DNA from: Sorex araneus | Taxonomy: Eukaryota; Chordata; Mammalia; Eulipotyphla; Soricidae | Length of the DNA: 64,000 nt | Assembly: GCF_027595985.1 (NCBI RefSeq) | Contig: NC_073306.1 | Span: forward strand, 98,897,426-98,961,425 | Reading direction: 5' to 3' | Shown: one piece after another, positions 1-12,353 of the stretch | Layout: every line of letters starts with the position of its first letter | How positions within the stretch are numbered: position 1 is the first letter of the stretch | Program-made: the position numbers and the translations under genes | The notes under the pieces: model-generated | Database searches by the model: none | Seen by the model: the letters and a program-made list of their open reading frames with translations, nothing else | What the model was told of the DNA's origin: nothing

Positions 1-10
1 AAAGAAAAAT

Positions 11-97
11 GAGGGGTTGGGGATATGTCTTTGTGGTAGAACACTTAACTTACACATGTAATCTCTTGGGTTCAACCCAGGCACTGCAAAAAAAAAG
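11..97 (+). repeat. Short tRNA-like SINE with A tail
   Basis: About 75 bp resembling a tRNA-Ala-type short SINE: a GGGGTTGGGGATAT start, a GTGGTAGAACACTT block (A-box side), a GGGTTCAACCC B-box-like motif and an A-run. It differs from the main shrew SINE in its head and in lacking the CCAGGAGTAA body. A similar copy is at 43205-43297 on the other strand. Which tRNA it derives from is inference. Confidence 0.5.
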
Positions 98-802
98 TGA
101 AACAATAAAACAAAAGTCCTTATCATAACTAGTATGTGGCTACTTATTGCAGAATCATTCAAAACTGGGAATGGTATGAATCTGTTATCTCATTAAGCTG
201 GATCTTTACGTTGGGGGATGTATGTACAATGAAAATACTTTGTTCCTCACAGGCTGGGAAACTGAAGCCAGGAAACAACCCAAACAAACCCAAACAGACT
301 TTGCCTAAGACCCCTATGGGCACACACAGAGCAGCACTGGTGCTGGTCTTCAAGAAAAGTTGTTTCTATTGTGAAAGTGAAAAGAGGAAGAATTTCCCAA
401 AGAGAAAACTAAAGAACTGGGGAAGGTTACCAAACAGATACCATTCATATCACATAGGGGGCCTGCAGGTCACTACTCAGAGTCACTAACAAAGCATCTT
501 CCACTATAGGAAAAAAGCAAAATCCAATGACCTGTTCATCACCCTTGCTCCTGGCCACACCCCCAGTCTGAGAGGCGTCCATAGCTTCAGGCTAAGGGCG
601 GTCCTCCTCCTTGGGCCTCACCTCCCATCCCTATTCTCCTCTCCACTTCTACTCTTTCCTCTAATAACTCCTTCCCATATGGCCCTTTTGTTCTAGGCCT
701 TCAGAACGACCTTCCTGTTCCACTGTCAAAGATTCGAATTCCCCAGGAGTCTGGCCTCGCTCTCTTCTCCATTTTATCTCTTCCTAAGCAATTCTCTCAC
801 AC
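98..802. other. Unique intergenic DNA, no gene recognised
   Basis: No repeat or exon recognised. An open frame at 136-489 has no recognisable domain and no splice support. A pyrimidine-rich stretch lies at about 600-800. Confidence 0.4.
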
Positions 803-812
803 ACCCTCATAG

Positions 813-1042
813 GTTTTTTGTTTTGTTTTGGTTTGGTTTTGTGTGGGGGTGGGGGGGAGAGGGGGTGTTTTAGTTCGGGGGCCACACCTGGCAGTACTCA
901 GCACTTACTCCTGGCTTGACTCTGTCCTCAGGGACCACTCCTGGAGGGCTCAGGGATCCATCTGGGGCATTGGGGATCGAACTCAGGTTGGCTGCTTGCA
1001 AGGCAAGTGCCCTACCAACTGTATTTTCTCTCTGGCCCCACA
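813..1042 (-). mobile_element. Shrew tRNA-headed SINE, poly(A) type, old
   Basis: Reads in reverse: T-rich tail on the left, GGCCACACCTGG, CTCCTGG body and a reversed B box (GGGGATCGAACTCAGG). Flanked by a direct repeat ACCCTCATAG at 803-812 and 1043-1052, which is a target-site duplication and sets the ends. Confidence 0.85.
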
Positions 1043-1052
1043 ACCCTCATAG

Positions 1053-1998
1053 ATTTACCCTCTTCCTGGAGGAAACCCTCTGAAAGAGTTATTCCTCTCT
1101 CTCAATGCTACTTCTGAGCCTTGTATTATTTTTAATTGTGGCAATACTATATAGTTTATAATAATTTCATAAATATAAACTTTTATACTGGTCATGATTT
1201 TCTTGGTTACAAGTGATATTAGACTAAACTGAAGTAGTCTAATGAAAACAGTGAGAGAGAGAGAGAGAGAGCAAGTTTAGCAGCTTCCGTGAACCATAGA
1301 AAGTACAGCAGCACAGCAGTTAAGAGGACTAAGCAGCAACTAGATTTGGGAACCACTTTCTTACTACACATTTCCTTCATTCTCTCAGGACTAAAGATTC
1401 TCACAACTCTGGGTTCATTTAATTGCACAAAGACAACTCTCCATAAATTCCAAGACATATTTCACTGTCCCTGAAATCAGCATGCCTCTGCTAGTGTCCA
1501 TTGACTGGTCAATGTCTGAAAGTGTGCAAACTGAATCAGTTAAAGGAGAAGCTGACCAAGGAGTATAGTGATTTGGTTTTCTTTTCAGGTGGCCTAATAA
1601 CTTCAGTCTAGTAATGTGTCCGTCTAGAAAGCAAGCTAGGACAATTAAAGAAGAAAGAAGAATCCTGGATGCTTTATCAATACCTTCTGCCAATACCTTT
1701 AGTTAAGATCGAGCAAGAGTAAACCTGAGAAAGGCTCAATGGTGGAGTGCCTGCATGGCAGGAAGAAGCCTAAGCTTATCCCCAGCACCACCCATATACC
1801 AATCCAATGCTAGTGGCACTACTACTTGTGATGCTTGGCACCACAGTTAAGTATGCAGTATCACAACTAAAGTATGTGACCTTCAGTGAGCACCACAAGC
1901 AAAAACAGGGTGTGAGTACTGAAATATGTGAGAACTGCAACCAAATGGCCCAGTCATTTCAACAAGAAACAGAAGTAGAAGCCCATGTTCTTTCTTGA

Positions 1999-2052
<54 letters not shown>

Positions 2053-2159
2053 TTTTTCACTCTGAAGAAGCCAGTGTTCTCTCTAGAACATGTATTCCTC
2101 TCTTTCTCTGCCCTTACATCTTTTTAAGTAATTCTGTTCAATAAAAGCTTTTTTTTTGC
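1053..2159. other. Unique DNA with two simple repeats
   Basis: No gene recognised. Contains (GA)n at 1252-1271 and (CT)n at 2001-2049. A fragment at about 1732-1800 (CTCAATGGTGGAGTGCCTGC ... CCCCAGCACC) looks like a worn tRNA-derived SINE but is too degraded to name. Confidence 0.5.
2001..2049. repeat. (CT)n microsatellite
   Basis: An uninterrupted CT dinucleotide run of about 49 bp. Confidence 0.97.
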
Positions 2160-2340
2160 TGGATCTGGAGAGATAGTTCAGCAAGTAGGGTGCTACTTTG
2201 CAGGCAGTAAACCAGGGGTTCAATTCCTGGTGTCCAATGTGGTCCTCTGAGCACTGCAAGGAGTGATTCCTGAATGCAGAAGCAGGAGTAATCCCTGAGC
2301 ATTGTCTGGTAAGACCCAAAAATAAACCCAGAAAAAAAAT
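2160..2340 (+). mobile_element. Shrew tRNA-headed SINE, poly(A) type, diverged
   Basis: Head GGATCTGGAGAGATAGTTCA, B box GGTTCAATTCC, body AGGAGTGATTCCTGAATGCA and a short A tail are all visible but diverged from the youngest copies. Confidence 0.85.
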
Positions 2341-2394
2341 CACAAAACCTCTCTTGCTTCAGGAAAAGGGGAAAAGGCCAGGGAAAAATCAGCA

Positions 2395-2560
2395 ATTTTT
2401 TTAAAATTGAGATTATGAGCACATAATTTACAGTGCTATTAATAAAGGTTTTTCATGCACACAATTCCACCACACCCATCACCAGTGTAGACCCTCTTTC
2501 TCCCAACCCTCCCCCACCCCCGCCCCCACCCCTCACAGGTCAATCGTGATGATCAGGTCT
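2395..2560 (-). mobile_element. Old L1 3' end fragment
   Basis: Contains the reversed L1 3' UTR signature CACCCATCACCAGTGT followed by a C-rich tract (CCCTCCCCCACCCCCGCCCC), matching the order in clearer L1 3' ends in this window such as 45690-45850. Diverged, so ends are approximate. Confidence 0.55.
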
Positions 2561-2925
2561 CCCCTTATGTTACCTTTGGAACTGTGACTACCAACACAGA
2601 AGAAAAAGCTGAGATAATCAGAGGAACACCTTTAGAGTCTAAACATTACTAGCTTCCTGGAAGGCACAGGGGATTTTATCTGTGAATATCATGAGCTAAA
2701 TAAGCCAGAGTTAAGCTGATATTAATGAGAATCTCTAAATGGAAGGATGATTCAGAAAGTTTTCAGAAAAGCAATTTGTTTCACTTATAGTTTCCTTTTT
2801 CTATAGAAACAAGTATGGTACTTAATATAAATTGATTTCTAAAGTCTAAAAGATACTTTAACAAATTTAAAATTAAAGTTGTATGTAATAAAAGGCATTA
2901 TGTCAGTTAAATTGACTTTTATCTT

Positions 2926-3040
2926 TTATTTTTTGGCCATTCCTGTAAAAATGGGGGACCATGCAGTAGTAGAGATGAAACCTGGACCTTCCACATTTAA
3001 AGCATAGTTCCAGCCCTCTGAGTCATTTCCCTAACCCTAT
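2926..3040 (-). mobile_element. Degenerate tRNA-type SINE
   Basis: TTTTTTGGCCATTCC, then GGGGGACCATGCAGTAGT and GATGAAACCTGGACC resemble a reversed SINE body and B box. Strongly diverged. Confidence 0.4.
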
Positions 3041-3817
3041 ATTTTTCTCTTAGTGTTTTTGTAGTTGGTGGCATTGATTTCGGGGAGCTGTGTTATTTGA
3101 GAACTTGCCCTGCACAGGAAATATACAGTAGACAAAACCAGGACCGAGCTTCCACAGAGCTCACCCACCCCTGTAACTCAAAAGCAAAAGGAGCTCTCTC
3201 TCTACAAGCTCCATTTGAAATAACCCAAAGGAAAATGATTAGCTTCTTTGAATGACTCGATTTACCTTGGAAAACTCCTTGTGAACAGAAAGTATGAAGT
3301 TATATGATTGTCTTAATCTGGATCATGGCCAATCCCTATGTCCATGCTGAAATCAACTCCCAAAAGAAGGAAGCAAGGAACATTAAACATACCAAAACTG
3401 CAGTCCTCAGTCCAGGAGGCAGCACAAGCCAGGGGACCACATGCCACCCAAGCATGTCTGGGAAGGGCCTTGGAGGTTCCGAGCATTCCCAGGGTGACCC
3501 TGATGGTTTCCAGTCCTGCAGGGTCCCAGCAGCCCAGTATCCTCCAGCTCTAAGCATCAAAACTGCCAGTCTAGTAGGCTGACTATCACCAGGAGCTCCC
3601 CGAGCACTGCCTGGGGGTCTCCCCAAAGGAAAAAATTCCCAGTTCACTTGGACCAGAGATGTAGCCTTGCATGTGTGAAGTTCTGGGCTCAATTCTTAGT
3701 ATTAAAAAAATTACAGTATGCTTACTGTTTAACCTGTAAGGTTGTGGGGATGCAGGAGTAAGACTTTTGTCTTCATCGGGCAGGGTCCAATCAGGTAAAA
3801 AAAAAATTCAGAAGTTA
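3041..3817. other. Unique DNA, no gene recognised
   Basis: Open frames at 3304-3582 (+) and 3336-3692 (-) overlap each other and show no known domain. A possible tRNA-like SINE remnant lies near 3645-3710 (GATGTAGCCTTGCATGTG ... A-run). Confidence 0.35.
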
Positions 3818-4394
<577 letters not shown>

Positions 4395-5136
4395 ACTCAG
4401 AAGTAGTTCAATGGAAGGCATTTAATTTGGTAACTAGTTACAAGTTTGGCAAAGAACTGAAAATTTCAATTGAATGGTGAGCCGATCCAGAGGAAAGCAG
4501 TGGGATGTGCCTCTGCATGGTTAAGGCTGGAAAGAAAGAGAAAGGAGGTGCCATCAGGGCTCCAAAGACAGTGACACCAGCTGGAGCTAAAACTACACCC
4601 AAGATAGTCCAAAGGAGAAAAAGGAGCAATCCCTGGCTTGTTCCCTCTGCGCCTTTCATCAGTGTCTTCCACAGTCACCCTCGGCCAACAATGGAGATGA
4701 GAAAATAAAGTTTTCAGGAATCAGCTTCCTTTGATATATAGAAGAGCAAGAGCCTGAAGGCCAAGAGGTCCTGACCCCAGTGCAACATCCACTTAATGTC
4801 TTTATCTCCAGTACTAACTAGTACTTGTCCCCACTAGTAGAAAAAACAAGTAAGTATTGAGAAAGCAGCATTACAACTGAAATGCAAGAGCAAAGATATG
4901 AGGAGAGCATTACCAGATTAGAAAAGAGAATAACTTGCTCCACACAGCTAAACAAGAAAGGATTCACAAGGGATGAGAATAATGAAAAATTATAGAGCTA
5001 AAGATCAATGATATCCTTCTATAAGTTTTCACTCACAGTTTATAGTCCTTCTATAAAAAGTTTTATATAAAACTTTTTCTAAAAAGGCTTCTACTCATAT
5101 ACAGATTCCATGAAACCATGGACACTTTTGAGCATT
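4395..5136. other. Unique DNA, no gene recognised
   Basis: AT-rich from about 4800. Small open frames at 4438-4708 on both strands show no domain. Confidence 0.4.
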
Positions 5137-5149
5137 AAAAAAATGTCAT

Positions 5150-5864
5150 CACTGTATCACTGTCATCCCATTGTTCATTGATTTACTCGAGCAGGCACCA
5201 GTAACGTCTCTATTCCTCTCAGCCCTGAGATTTTAGCAGCCTCTCCTGACTCATCTTTCCCAACGATTGGAGGCTCTCTCAGGGTCAGGGGAATGAGATC
5301 TATCGTTACTGTTTTTGGCATATCGAATGTGCCATGGGTTCTGCCTGTGTGGGCGAGATACTCTCAGTAGCTTGACGGGCTCTCCAAGAGGTATGTATAT
5401 ATCTGTTACTGTATTTGGGATATGAATACACCACAGGGAGCTTGCCAGGCTCTCCCGTGCGGGCAATAAACTCTCGGTAGCTTGCCAGGTTCTCCAAGAA
5501 CCTGGAGAACTAGGAGAGTTCTAGGAGAACTAGGCTATCAGCATGTGGCCATGCGCTTCTGGGAGCTTGGTTTTACTGGAAAATGGGGAATCTGGGTGGA
5601 AGAGGTCCAGTCCTGATCCAAGCAGCCTTGGAGATCTCAGCCCCGCGTCCCACACACCTGGGTTCCTCTGCCAGTTCCTTCATGCGTGAGGCTCATCTGA
5701 ACGTGTGGAGAGTGGCCTTGAGCATGGCTGTGGCTGGGTTCCAGAGGTCTTCAACGGCCAAGGATCTGCTCAGGGCAGGGAGGGAAACTCAACCCACCCC
5801 TCCGAGGGGTCCCAATGAAGATAGCCAGGCAAGGGGGCAAGAGACTCTGTGTCGCTCTCCTCCA
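5150..5864 (-). mobile_element. 715-bp non-autonomous element with RTE-type 3' tail and no tRNA head
   Basis: Flanked by a 13-bp direct repeat AAAAAAATGTCAT at 5137-5149 and 5865-5877, which defines a single insertion. Read on the minus strand, the first 350 bp or so are unlike any other repeat here. Then follow two related modules (GAGAGCCTGGCAAGCT and GAGAGCCCGTCAAGCT, each with an ACCGAGAGT/ACTGAGAGT piece), a GCCAAAAACAGTAACGAT block, and a final segment (GACGTTACTGGTGCCTGCTC to ACAGTGATACAGTGAT) shared with the RTE-tailed SINEs and homologous to the 3' end of the RTE at 13009-16085. No long reading frame spans it. Inference: it was copied by RTE machinery recognising the tail. Confidence 0.8.
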
Positions 5865-5877
5865 AAAAAAATGTCAT

Positions 5878-8252
5878 AAAAGTCATAAAATATAGTAATC
5901 ACGACTTTGCTGTCAATGCCAAATGTACTTCACTCCATAATCAATTTCATTTAATATTTTTGTGAATGTTATCATCATGCTTCTTTGTTTTCAAGATATT
6001 ACTATGTGTACAAGCAGTGCTGGGCATAATTCATATGACTACACAGACCTTGAGGACAGAAAATGAGTGAGACCAGTCAAGTTGGAGAGATCACCCCTGA
6101 CTAAAGGACCCAGACCCTAGTACTCCCTTACTCTAGCCAAAAGTGAGCTAATTCAGGTTCCTAATACCTTGACTATTAAATGTTGTCAATCAACTCATCA
6201 AAAGATAAAACCAAACAAGTTGACAGAAAAATACAGGGCTGTATCCTGTACTCTAGAAGGCATTTTGATTATTTCAGTCATATAATTAAGGATTTCCATT
6301 AGACAAAGACACCAACAATGAAGTTAACAGACATGTATATTGGGAAAAAATTATTTGCATTGCCAAAAAATCAACAAGTGATAAATATCTGAAATATTCT
6401 AGAAGAAATAAAAAAGAAATATGAAGAAAGGGCATGGAATAATTAATTTATCTTAATGGAAAAATTTAAAACTAGCATCTATATGTAAATGTAAGATTGA
6501 GATGATATGAGATAAGACTGAAATAGAGATTGAGGTAATATGGGATTACTGAAAATTAGAAATTTGAAAAATGCCAAGTATTTGAAAAGTTCATGGTCTT
6601 TGGAACATAGGTTGGAGCAGTAACTTTGGAAAACAAGCTGGCAGTGCTCGGCTCTTCCAAGCAGAGGCACAGGTGGTGCCAGAAAATCTGGATCCTTCTT
6701 CTAAACCTCCTAGAGATTCGCATATAACCTATGTGAGGATTTGTAGGAGAGTTTCATTCAGCATTGTTTGTGGTATCCGGGTGTATTTTTCGGTTTGTGT
6801 GTCCAGAAGAGCAGATAGAAAGAGAATTGTGGATACCACAAATCAACAAAATGAGTGATAAAAATGTGTTGAGTAGGAATAACACTACGAAACAGCTGAA
6901 AGCTAAAATGTGATACCGTTTATTCAAATTTAAGATATATGCACAAAACCAGAACATGTTTTAAGTATTCAAACATCGAAGCATAAAAGATACATTAGAT
7001 CAGCCATAGGGGGAAGAGAATGAGAATTGTGTACACAGAATAGAAAGACATGAAAAAAAAAACGGAGTAAATGAACTAATGGATGCATGAACAAACACAA
7101 TGAGAGGAGCATGTACGGACCACTGATGTTAAGGTGCTGAGAATGAGAACAGGATCAATCTGACTCCCCATCCTTGAGATCTCAAAAGATGGGGAGAGAG
7201 AGGAAACACGTCTACAATGGGATACAGCCCATGATTAGACAGAAAATATAGTTTGACAATCTTCACCCACATGCAGGTCCAATGACCACAAGTCTTTCAA
7301 ACTAAGACATTTAATTATACCATCTGCTTGGAAAGACAGATGACCCAAGAAGTTAATGTCAGCTTGGCGCTTTACTTCACCATTCTCAGAGGAGAACATA
7401 ATTTCTGACTTTCTTGTAGCTGTTCTTTTGGAAAGCATCCCTGGCCCCCCAAATTTAAGCATTCTTCCCTACTAGTTATGACATAGAGCACATGACTAAA
7501 TATGATTTGTTGTTCAATCTTCAATGGTATCATAATTTTTTTGAGCGATTAAGACACAAAATTGAAGCATCAAATGCATCCCTGCAAGAAAAGTAAGTGA
7601 TAAATCCCCATAAGTAAAATGAGGGGACCACAGATTAGCACAGACTGAGGCAGCAGAATGGGTCTGTAAAATAGCACAGACTAAGCTGCAGGTCGCTTAG
7701 CTGATGATGAGATACTTGTCATGTCGTGCCAAAAACAGGAGAAAACAATATTTTAGTGCTGGGTGGTTGCCCCAAACTTTACCACTGATATCCCTTCAAG
7801 GCTGTTTGGAACACATATATTTATTTGGGCTTTCAAAATTTGGAAACTGTTCTTCAACCTAAGTTTGCATTTGGGGCAGAGAGACTCCCAAATGGAGCTC
7901 AGGAGGTGCAAGGGCCCCACTGGCAATTCTATGCTCACTGGGTTGAGGGTTCAGTGCAAGGGCCAGATGATTCTGGGGGCCTTAGGCCATACCCAGTAGT
8001 ATTCAAGGGCCTCCAGAAATGAACCTGGAAATGCTTTGGGGGACCATGTTTCGCCAAGACCACCCTAGGAAAATCCTAAAATTTTAGTGCTCAGAGAAAA
8101 AAGAAAAAACTTGTATTACTTCAGAGAAAAGAAACAGGTTTATTACTCAAAAGTGGACATTAGATTACATAGCCTTCTCATCTTCTCATACCAGCATATA
8201 ATTGGCAATCATCTTCAAAATTCAGAAAAATTTGCCTTCACTTATTCAGTTT
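5878..8252. other. 2.4-kb AT-rich stretch, no gene recognised
   Basis: I see no coding exon and no clearly named repeat. Parts (for example 7940-8060, with GGGGACCATGTTTCGCC) hint at very old SINE sequence. Short open frames such as 7763-7999 are unsupported. Confidence 0.4.
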
Positions 8253-8402
8253 GAAGGCCACACCCAGTGGCACTCAGGATTGTACCTGACTCAGTGCTCA
8301 GGATGGCTCCTGGAGGTGCTCAGGAACGGTGAGTTCCAGGGATGAAACCCAGGTCTCTCAGGCAAAGCATGCTTGCTAGTCTTCGGGCTGTCTCCCTGGG
8401 CT
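8253..8402 (-). mobile_element. Old tRNA-headed SINE fragment
   Basis: Reversed order GGCCACACCCAGTGGCACTC, GGCTCCTGGAGG, a B-box-like GGGATGAAACCCAGG and a head-like GGGCTGTCTCCCTGGGCTC. No tail run is left. Confidence 0.65.
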
Positions 8403-8439
8403 CTAAATCCAGAGATTTTTAAAAAAACTTATAGCCTTA

Positions 8440-8618
8440 GAGCTGAAGTGATAGCACAATGGGTAGGGCGTTTGTCTTGCACGTGGCCGACCCGGGTTCG
8501 ATTCCCAGCATCCCCTATGGTCCCCTGAGCACCGCCAGGGGTAATTCCTGAGTGCAGAGCCAGGAATGATCCTTGTGCATCGCCGGGTGTGACCCAAAAA
8601 GCAAAAAAAAAAAAAGAC
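8440..8618 (+). mobile_element. Shrew tRNA-headed SINE, young
   Basis: Near-consensus: GAAGTGATAGCACAATGGGT, GGGTTCGATTCCCAGCATCC, GAGTGCAGAGCCAGGAATGA, GGGTGTGACCCAAAAAGC and a 13-A tail. A 12-bp target-site duplication CTTATAGCCTTA lies at 8428-8439 and 8619-8630. Confidence 0.95.
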
Positions 8619-8740
8619 CTTATAGCCTTATACATCATTACTACTCACGTGGAAAAGCAAAATTTAAAAAATATGGTTTAGAACATGAAAGAATACGAAA
8701 AGTTTACCACCTACAGAATCACTGAGAAACAGTAACAGCA

Positions 8741-8917
8741 AGGGGCCAGAAATGTAAGTACATCGGGTAATGCACTTGCCTTGCACATGGCCAATCCATG
8801 GTGATTCCCCAACATTCTATATGGGCTTCCAAGCATTGCCAGGAGTGATCCCTGAATGCAAAGCCAGGAATAACCCCTGCGCATCACTGGGTGTGCCCCT
8901 GCGAAAAGCCCCAAACC
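8741..8917 (+). mobile_element. Shrew tRNA-headed SINE, diverged
   Basis: GGGGCCAGAAATGTAAGTAC head, CTTGCCTTGCACATGGCC, AGGAGTGATCCCTGAATGCA and TCACTGGGTGTG are in the standard order. The poly(A) is lost. Confidence 0.8.
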
Positions 8918-9239
8918 AATAATATCAATAATTCAAGCAAAACAAATAACAAATCAAAAATGAAAACTAGAGAGATGAGAATTGATGTTCAAATAATGAG
9001 TAAAGTTTTAAATTTGTCTTGATAGTTGTTTATGTTGTATAATGTATGAAAAGCACCAAAATTTCATTTGGTCTTAGTATGTAACAGAATTAAAATCATG
9101 GTAAAGCTGTTTCTTGCTTTACAGATGTTTATACATGCAGGTTAAATTTAAGCATCAATAGTTAAAAGGTAGCAATGTGTAATTACCTAAAGGTACAAAA
9201 GGAAATTAGTTTCATCTTAAAACCACAGCGTGAAACCCA

Positions 9240-9880
9240 CCAGAAGGATTAAGATGGAAAAGACAGAAATTATCAAGATTTGGCAAGAACTCTGCAAACA
9301 CATATGCTTCTCGGGTACATAAATTAGTGCAACCATTGCTGAAAGTGTGAAGAATTATATACTAAAACTGAGCATATGTGATCCTATGGCCAAGCAATTT
9401 CACTCCTAGCTTTATAGTCAGAAATTCAGGCATTTGTTGACTATGTGTCAAAAGACACATAGTAGAACCTTCACAATAGCAGTACACACAACAGTTGCAA
9501 ACTGCCAACCACCCCAATGTACATCTACACTGTGGATATATACAAATTGAAATATATACAGCAATGAGACTGAACACAACTACACTCTATATGTACAAAT
9601 ATCACAACCGCATTGTTCACAGGAAGCTGTTAAATACCAAAGTCTACATAAGGTATGAGTCTATTGATGCTAAGTACAAAAACAAGTGAAACATTTTTAC
9701 TGTGTAAGGAATCAGGATGGTGGTCTTGGTGGTGAGCTGAAAAGGGGTAGATTATAGAGTGTTGGAAAGGTTTTATTCTGGTTCTGAGCGTTGGTTCTAT
9801 GTGCTTCTGTTTACCAAAATTTACTGATCTATGTACTTCAGATGTATGTAACTTTACACTTTATATTGTGCCTTGATAAA
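9240..9880 (+). mobile_element. Old L1 ORF2 3' fragment
   Basis: Matches the order of L1 ORF2 C-terminal coding DNA: AGTGCAACCATTGCTGAAAG, GTGATCCTATGGCCAAGCAA (the 'DPA-IPLLG' area), TTCACAATAGCAGTACACAC and ACCACCCCAATGTACATCTA. Many indels; no usable frame. Right end approximate. Confidence 0.55.
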
Positions 9881-9969
9881 AAAAAGTTTCTCACCCCAGT
9901 TGCAAGGTACCTATCCCCAATAATATTTTGAATGACATCTAGAAATTCTCTATCTTAAGAGATATAAGA

Positions 9970-10135
9970 CAGGGGCTAGAGAGATAACACAGGAGTTAAG
10001 GCACTTGCCATACATATGAACATCCCAAATTTGATCCCTGGTACCCTATATATGGTACCCCCAGCACTGCCAGAAGTGAATTCTGAGGACAAAGCCAGGA
10101 GTAAATTCTGAGCACCACTCCCCCAAGTTTTGTTT
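9970..10135 (+). mobile_element. Shrew tRNA-headed SINE, diverged
   Basis: ACAGGGGCTAGAGAGATAAC head, CACTTGCCATACATATG, GATCCCTGGTACCC, AGCCAGGAGTAAATTC and a TTTTG-rich tail. It abuts the L1 copy that follows. Confidence 0.8.
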
Positions 10136-10154
10136 TGTTTTGTTCTTTAAAAAG

Positions 10155-11867
10155 ATACTATATCTAGAGAAGCCTAAAACCTCTACTAAGAAACTCTTAG
10201 AAACAATAGACTTATACAGTAAAGTTGCAGGCTACAAAATCAATACCCAAAAATCCATGGCCTTCATATATGCAAACAATGAGGCAGAGGAAAGGGACAT
10301 GAAAAGAGCAATCCCATTCACAATCGTGCCCCAGAAAATCAAGTACCTCGGAATCAGCTTAACCAAGGAAGTAAAAGACCTTTACAAAGAAAACTACAAA
10401 ACGCTACTCCATGAAATCAAAGAGGACATGAGGAAATGGAAACATATACCCTGCTCGTGGATAGGGAGAATCAATGTTGTCAAAATGGCAATACTCCCTA
10501 AAGCATTATACAGATTCAATGCGATCCCTATAAGTATACCCATGACATTCTTCAAAGAAATGGATCAAGCAATCCTAAAATTCATATGGAATAACAAACG
10601 TCCAAGGATAGCTAAAACAATTCTTGGGAAAAAGATGATGGGAGGCATCACCCTCCCCAACCTCAAACTTTACTACAAAGCAGTAACAATTAAAACAGCA
10701 TGGTACTGGAACAAAGGCAGAGCCGTAGACCAATGGAACAGGGTGGAATATCCCTACACACAACCCCAAATGTATGATCATCTAATCTTTGATAAGGGAG
10801 CAAGAGATGTGAAGTGGAGCAAGGAAAGCCTCTTTAACAAATGCTGCTGGCACAACTGGACAACCACATGCAAAAAAATGGGTTTAGACCTTGACCTGAC
10901 ACCATGCACAAAAGTCAGATCAAAATGGATTAAAGACCTCAACATTAGACCACAAACCATAAGGTACATTGAAGACAAGGTCGGCAAAACCCTCCACGAT
11001 ATTGAAGATAAAGGTATCTTCAAAGGTGACACGGAACTAAGCAATCTAGTAAAAACAGAGATCAACAAATGGGACTACATTAAACTAAAAAGCTTCTGCA
11101 CCGCAAAAGATACAGTGACCAGAATACAAAGACTATCCACAGAATGGGAAAGGATATTTACACAATACCCATCAGATTAGGGGTTGATATCAATGGTATA
11201 TAAAGCACTGGTTGAACTCTACAAGAAGAAAACATCCAACCCCATCAAAAAATGGGGCGAAGAAATGAACAGAAACTTTACCAAGGAAGAAATACGAATG
11301 GCCAAAAGGCACATGAAAAAGTGCTCTACATCACTAATCATCAGAGAGATGCAGATCAAAACAACCACAAGATACCACCTCACACCACAGAGACTAGTAC
11401 ACATCCAAAAGAACAAAAGCAACCGCTGTTGGAGAGGATGTGGGGAGAAAGGGACCCTTCTTCACTGCTGGTGGGAATGCTGACTGGTTCAGCCCTTCTG
11501 GAAAACAATTTGGACGATTCTCAAAAAATTAGATATTGAATTCCCATTTGACCCAGCAATACCACTGCTGGGAATATATCCCAGAGAGGCAAAAAAGTAC
11601 AATCGAAACAACATCTGCACATGTATGTTCATCGCAGCACTGTTTACAATAGCCAGAATCTGGGAAAAACCCGAATGCCCCAGAACGGATGACTGGTTGA
11701 GGAAACTTTGGTACATCTATACAATGGAATACTATGCAGCTGTTAGAAAAAAGGAGGTCAAGAATTTTGTAGTTAAGTGGATGGGCATGAAAAGTTTCAT
11801 GCTGAGTGAAATGAGTCAGAAAGAGAGAGACAGACATAGAAAGATTGCACTCATCTATGGTATATAG
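10155..11867 (+). pseudogene. L1 ORF2, 5'-truncated (RT thumb to C-terminus), two in-frame stops
   Basis: Encodes the C-terminal 570 or so residues of L1 ORF2p, the LINE-1 endonuclease/reverse-transcriptase protein. The endonuclease and the RT catalytic motifs are missing because of 5' truncation. The frame holds hallmarks in the right order: [108 protein letters not shown], the cysteine/histidine cluster [18 protein letters not shown], and IYTMEYYAAVRKKE near the end. A single frame runs the whole length with only two stops (TAG at 11178 and TGA at about 11481), so the copy is fairly young. The terminal TAG is at 11865-11867. It is not a host gene. Confidence 0.95.
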
Positions 11868-12345
11868 AATAACAGAGTGGGAGACTAACACCCAAGAACT
11901 GTAGAAATAAGTACCAGGAGGTTGACTCCATGGCTTCGAGGCTGGCCTCACGTTCCGGGGAAAGGGCAACTCAGAGAAGCGATCACCAACTACATTGTAG
12001 TCGAAGGCCATGTGGGGGAAGGGAGTTGCGGGCTGAATGAGGGCTAGAGACTGAGCACAGCGGCCACTCAACACCTTTATTGCAAACCACAACAGCTAAT
12101 TAGAGAGAGAGAACAGAAGGGAATGCCCTGCCACAGTGGCAGGGTGGGGTGGGGGGAGATGGGATTGGGGAGGATGGGAGGGAGGCTGGGTTTACTGGTG
12201 GTGGAGAATGGGCACTGGTGAAGGGATGGGTTCCCGAACTTTGTATGAGGGAAGTATAAGCACAAAAGTGTATAAATCTGTAACTGTACCCTCACGGTGA
12301 TTCTCTAATTAAATATAAATAAATGAAAAAAATGAAAAAAAAAGA
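11868..12345 (+). mobile_element. L1 3' UTR with G-rich tract
   Basis: Follows the ORF2 stop: GTACCAGGAGGTTGACTCCA, a polypurine GC-rich tract (GGCAGGGTGGGGTGGGGGGA and following G-runs, about 12140-12190), GGTGGTGGAGAATGGGCACT, CACGGTGATTCTCTAATTAA and an A-rich end. The same 3' UTR recurs at 40510-40925, 52646-53105 and 54325-54785. Confidence 0.92.
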
Positions 12346-12353
12346 TGGATAAG

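Noticed and set aside
10155-11867. Possible host reverse-transcriptase-like gene
   Set aside because: It is L1 ORF2: collinear with L1, followed by the L1 3' UTR and A tail, and duplicated at 50960.
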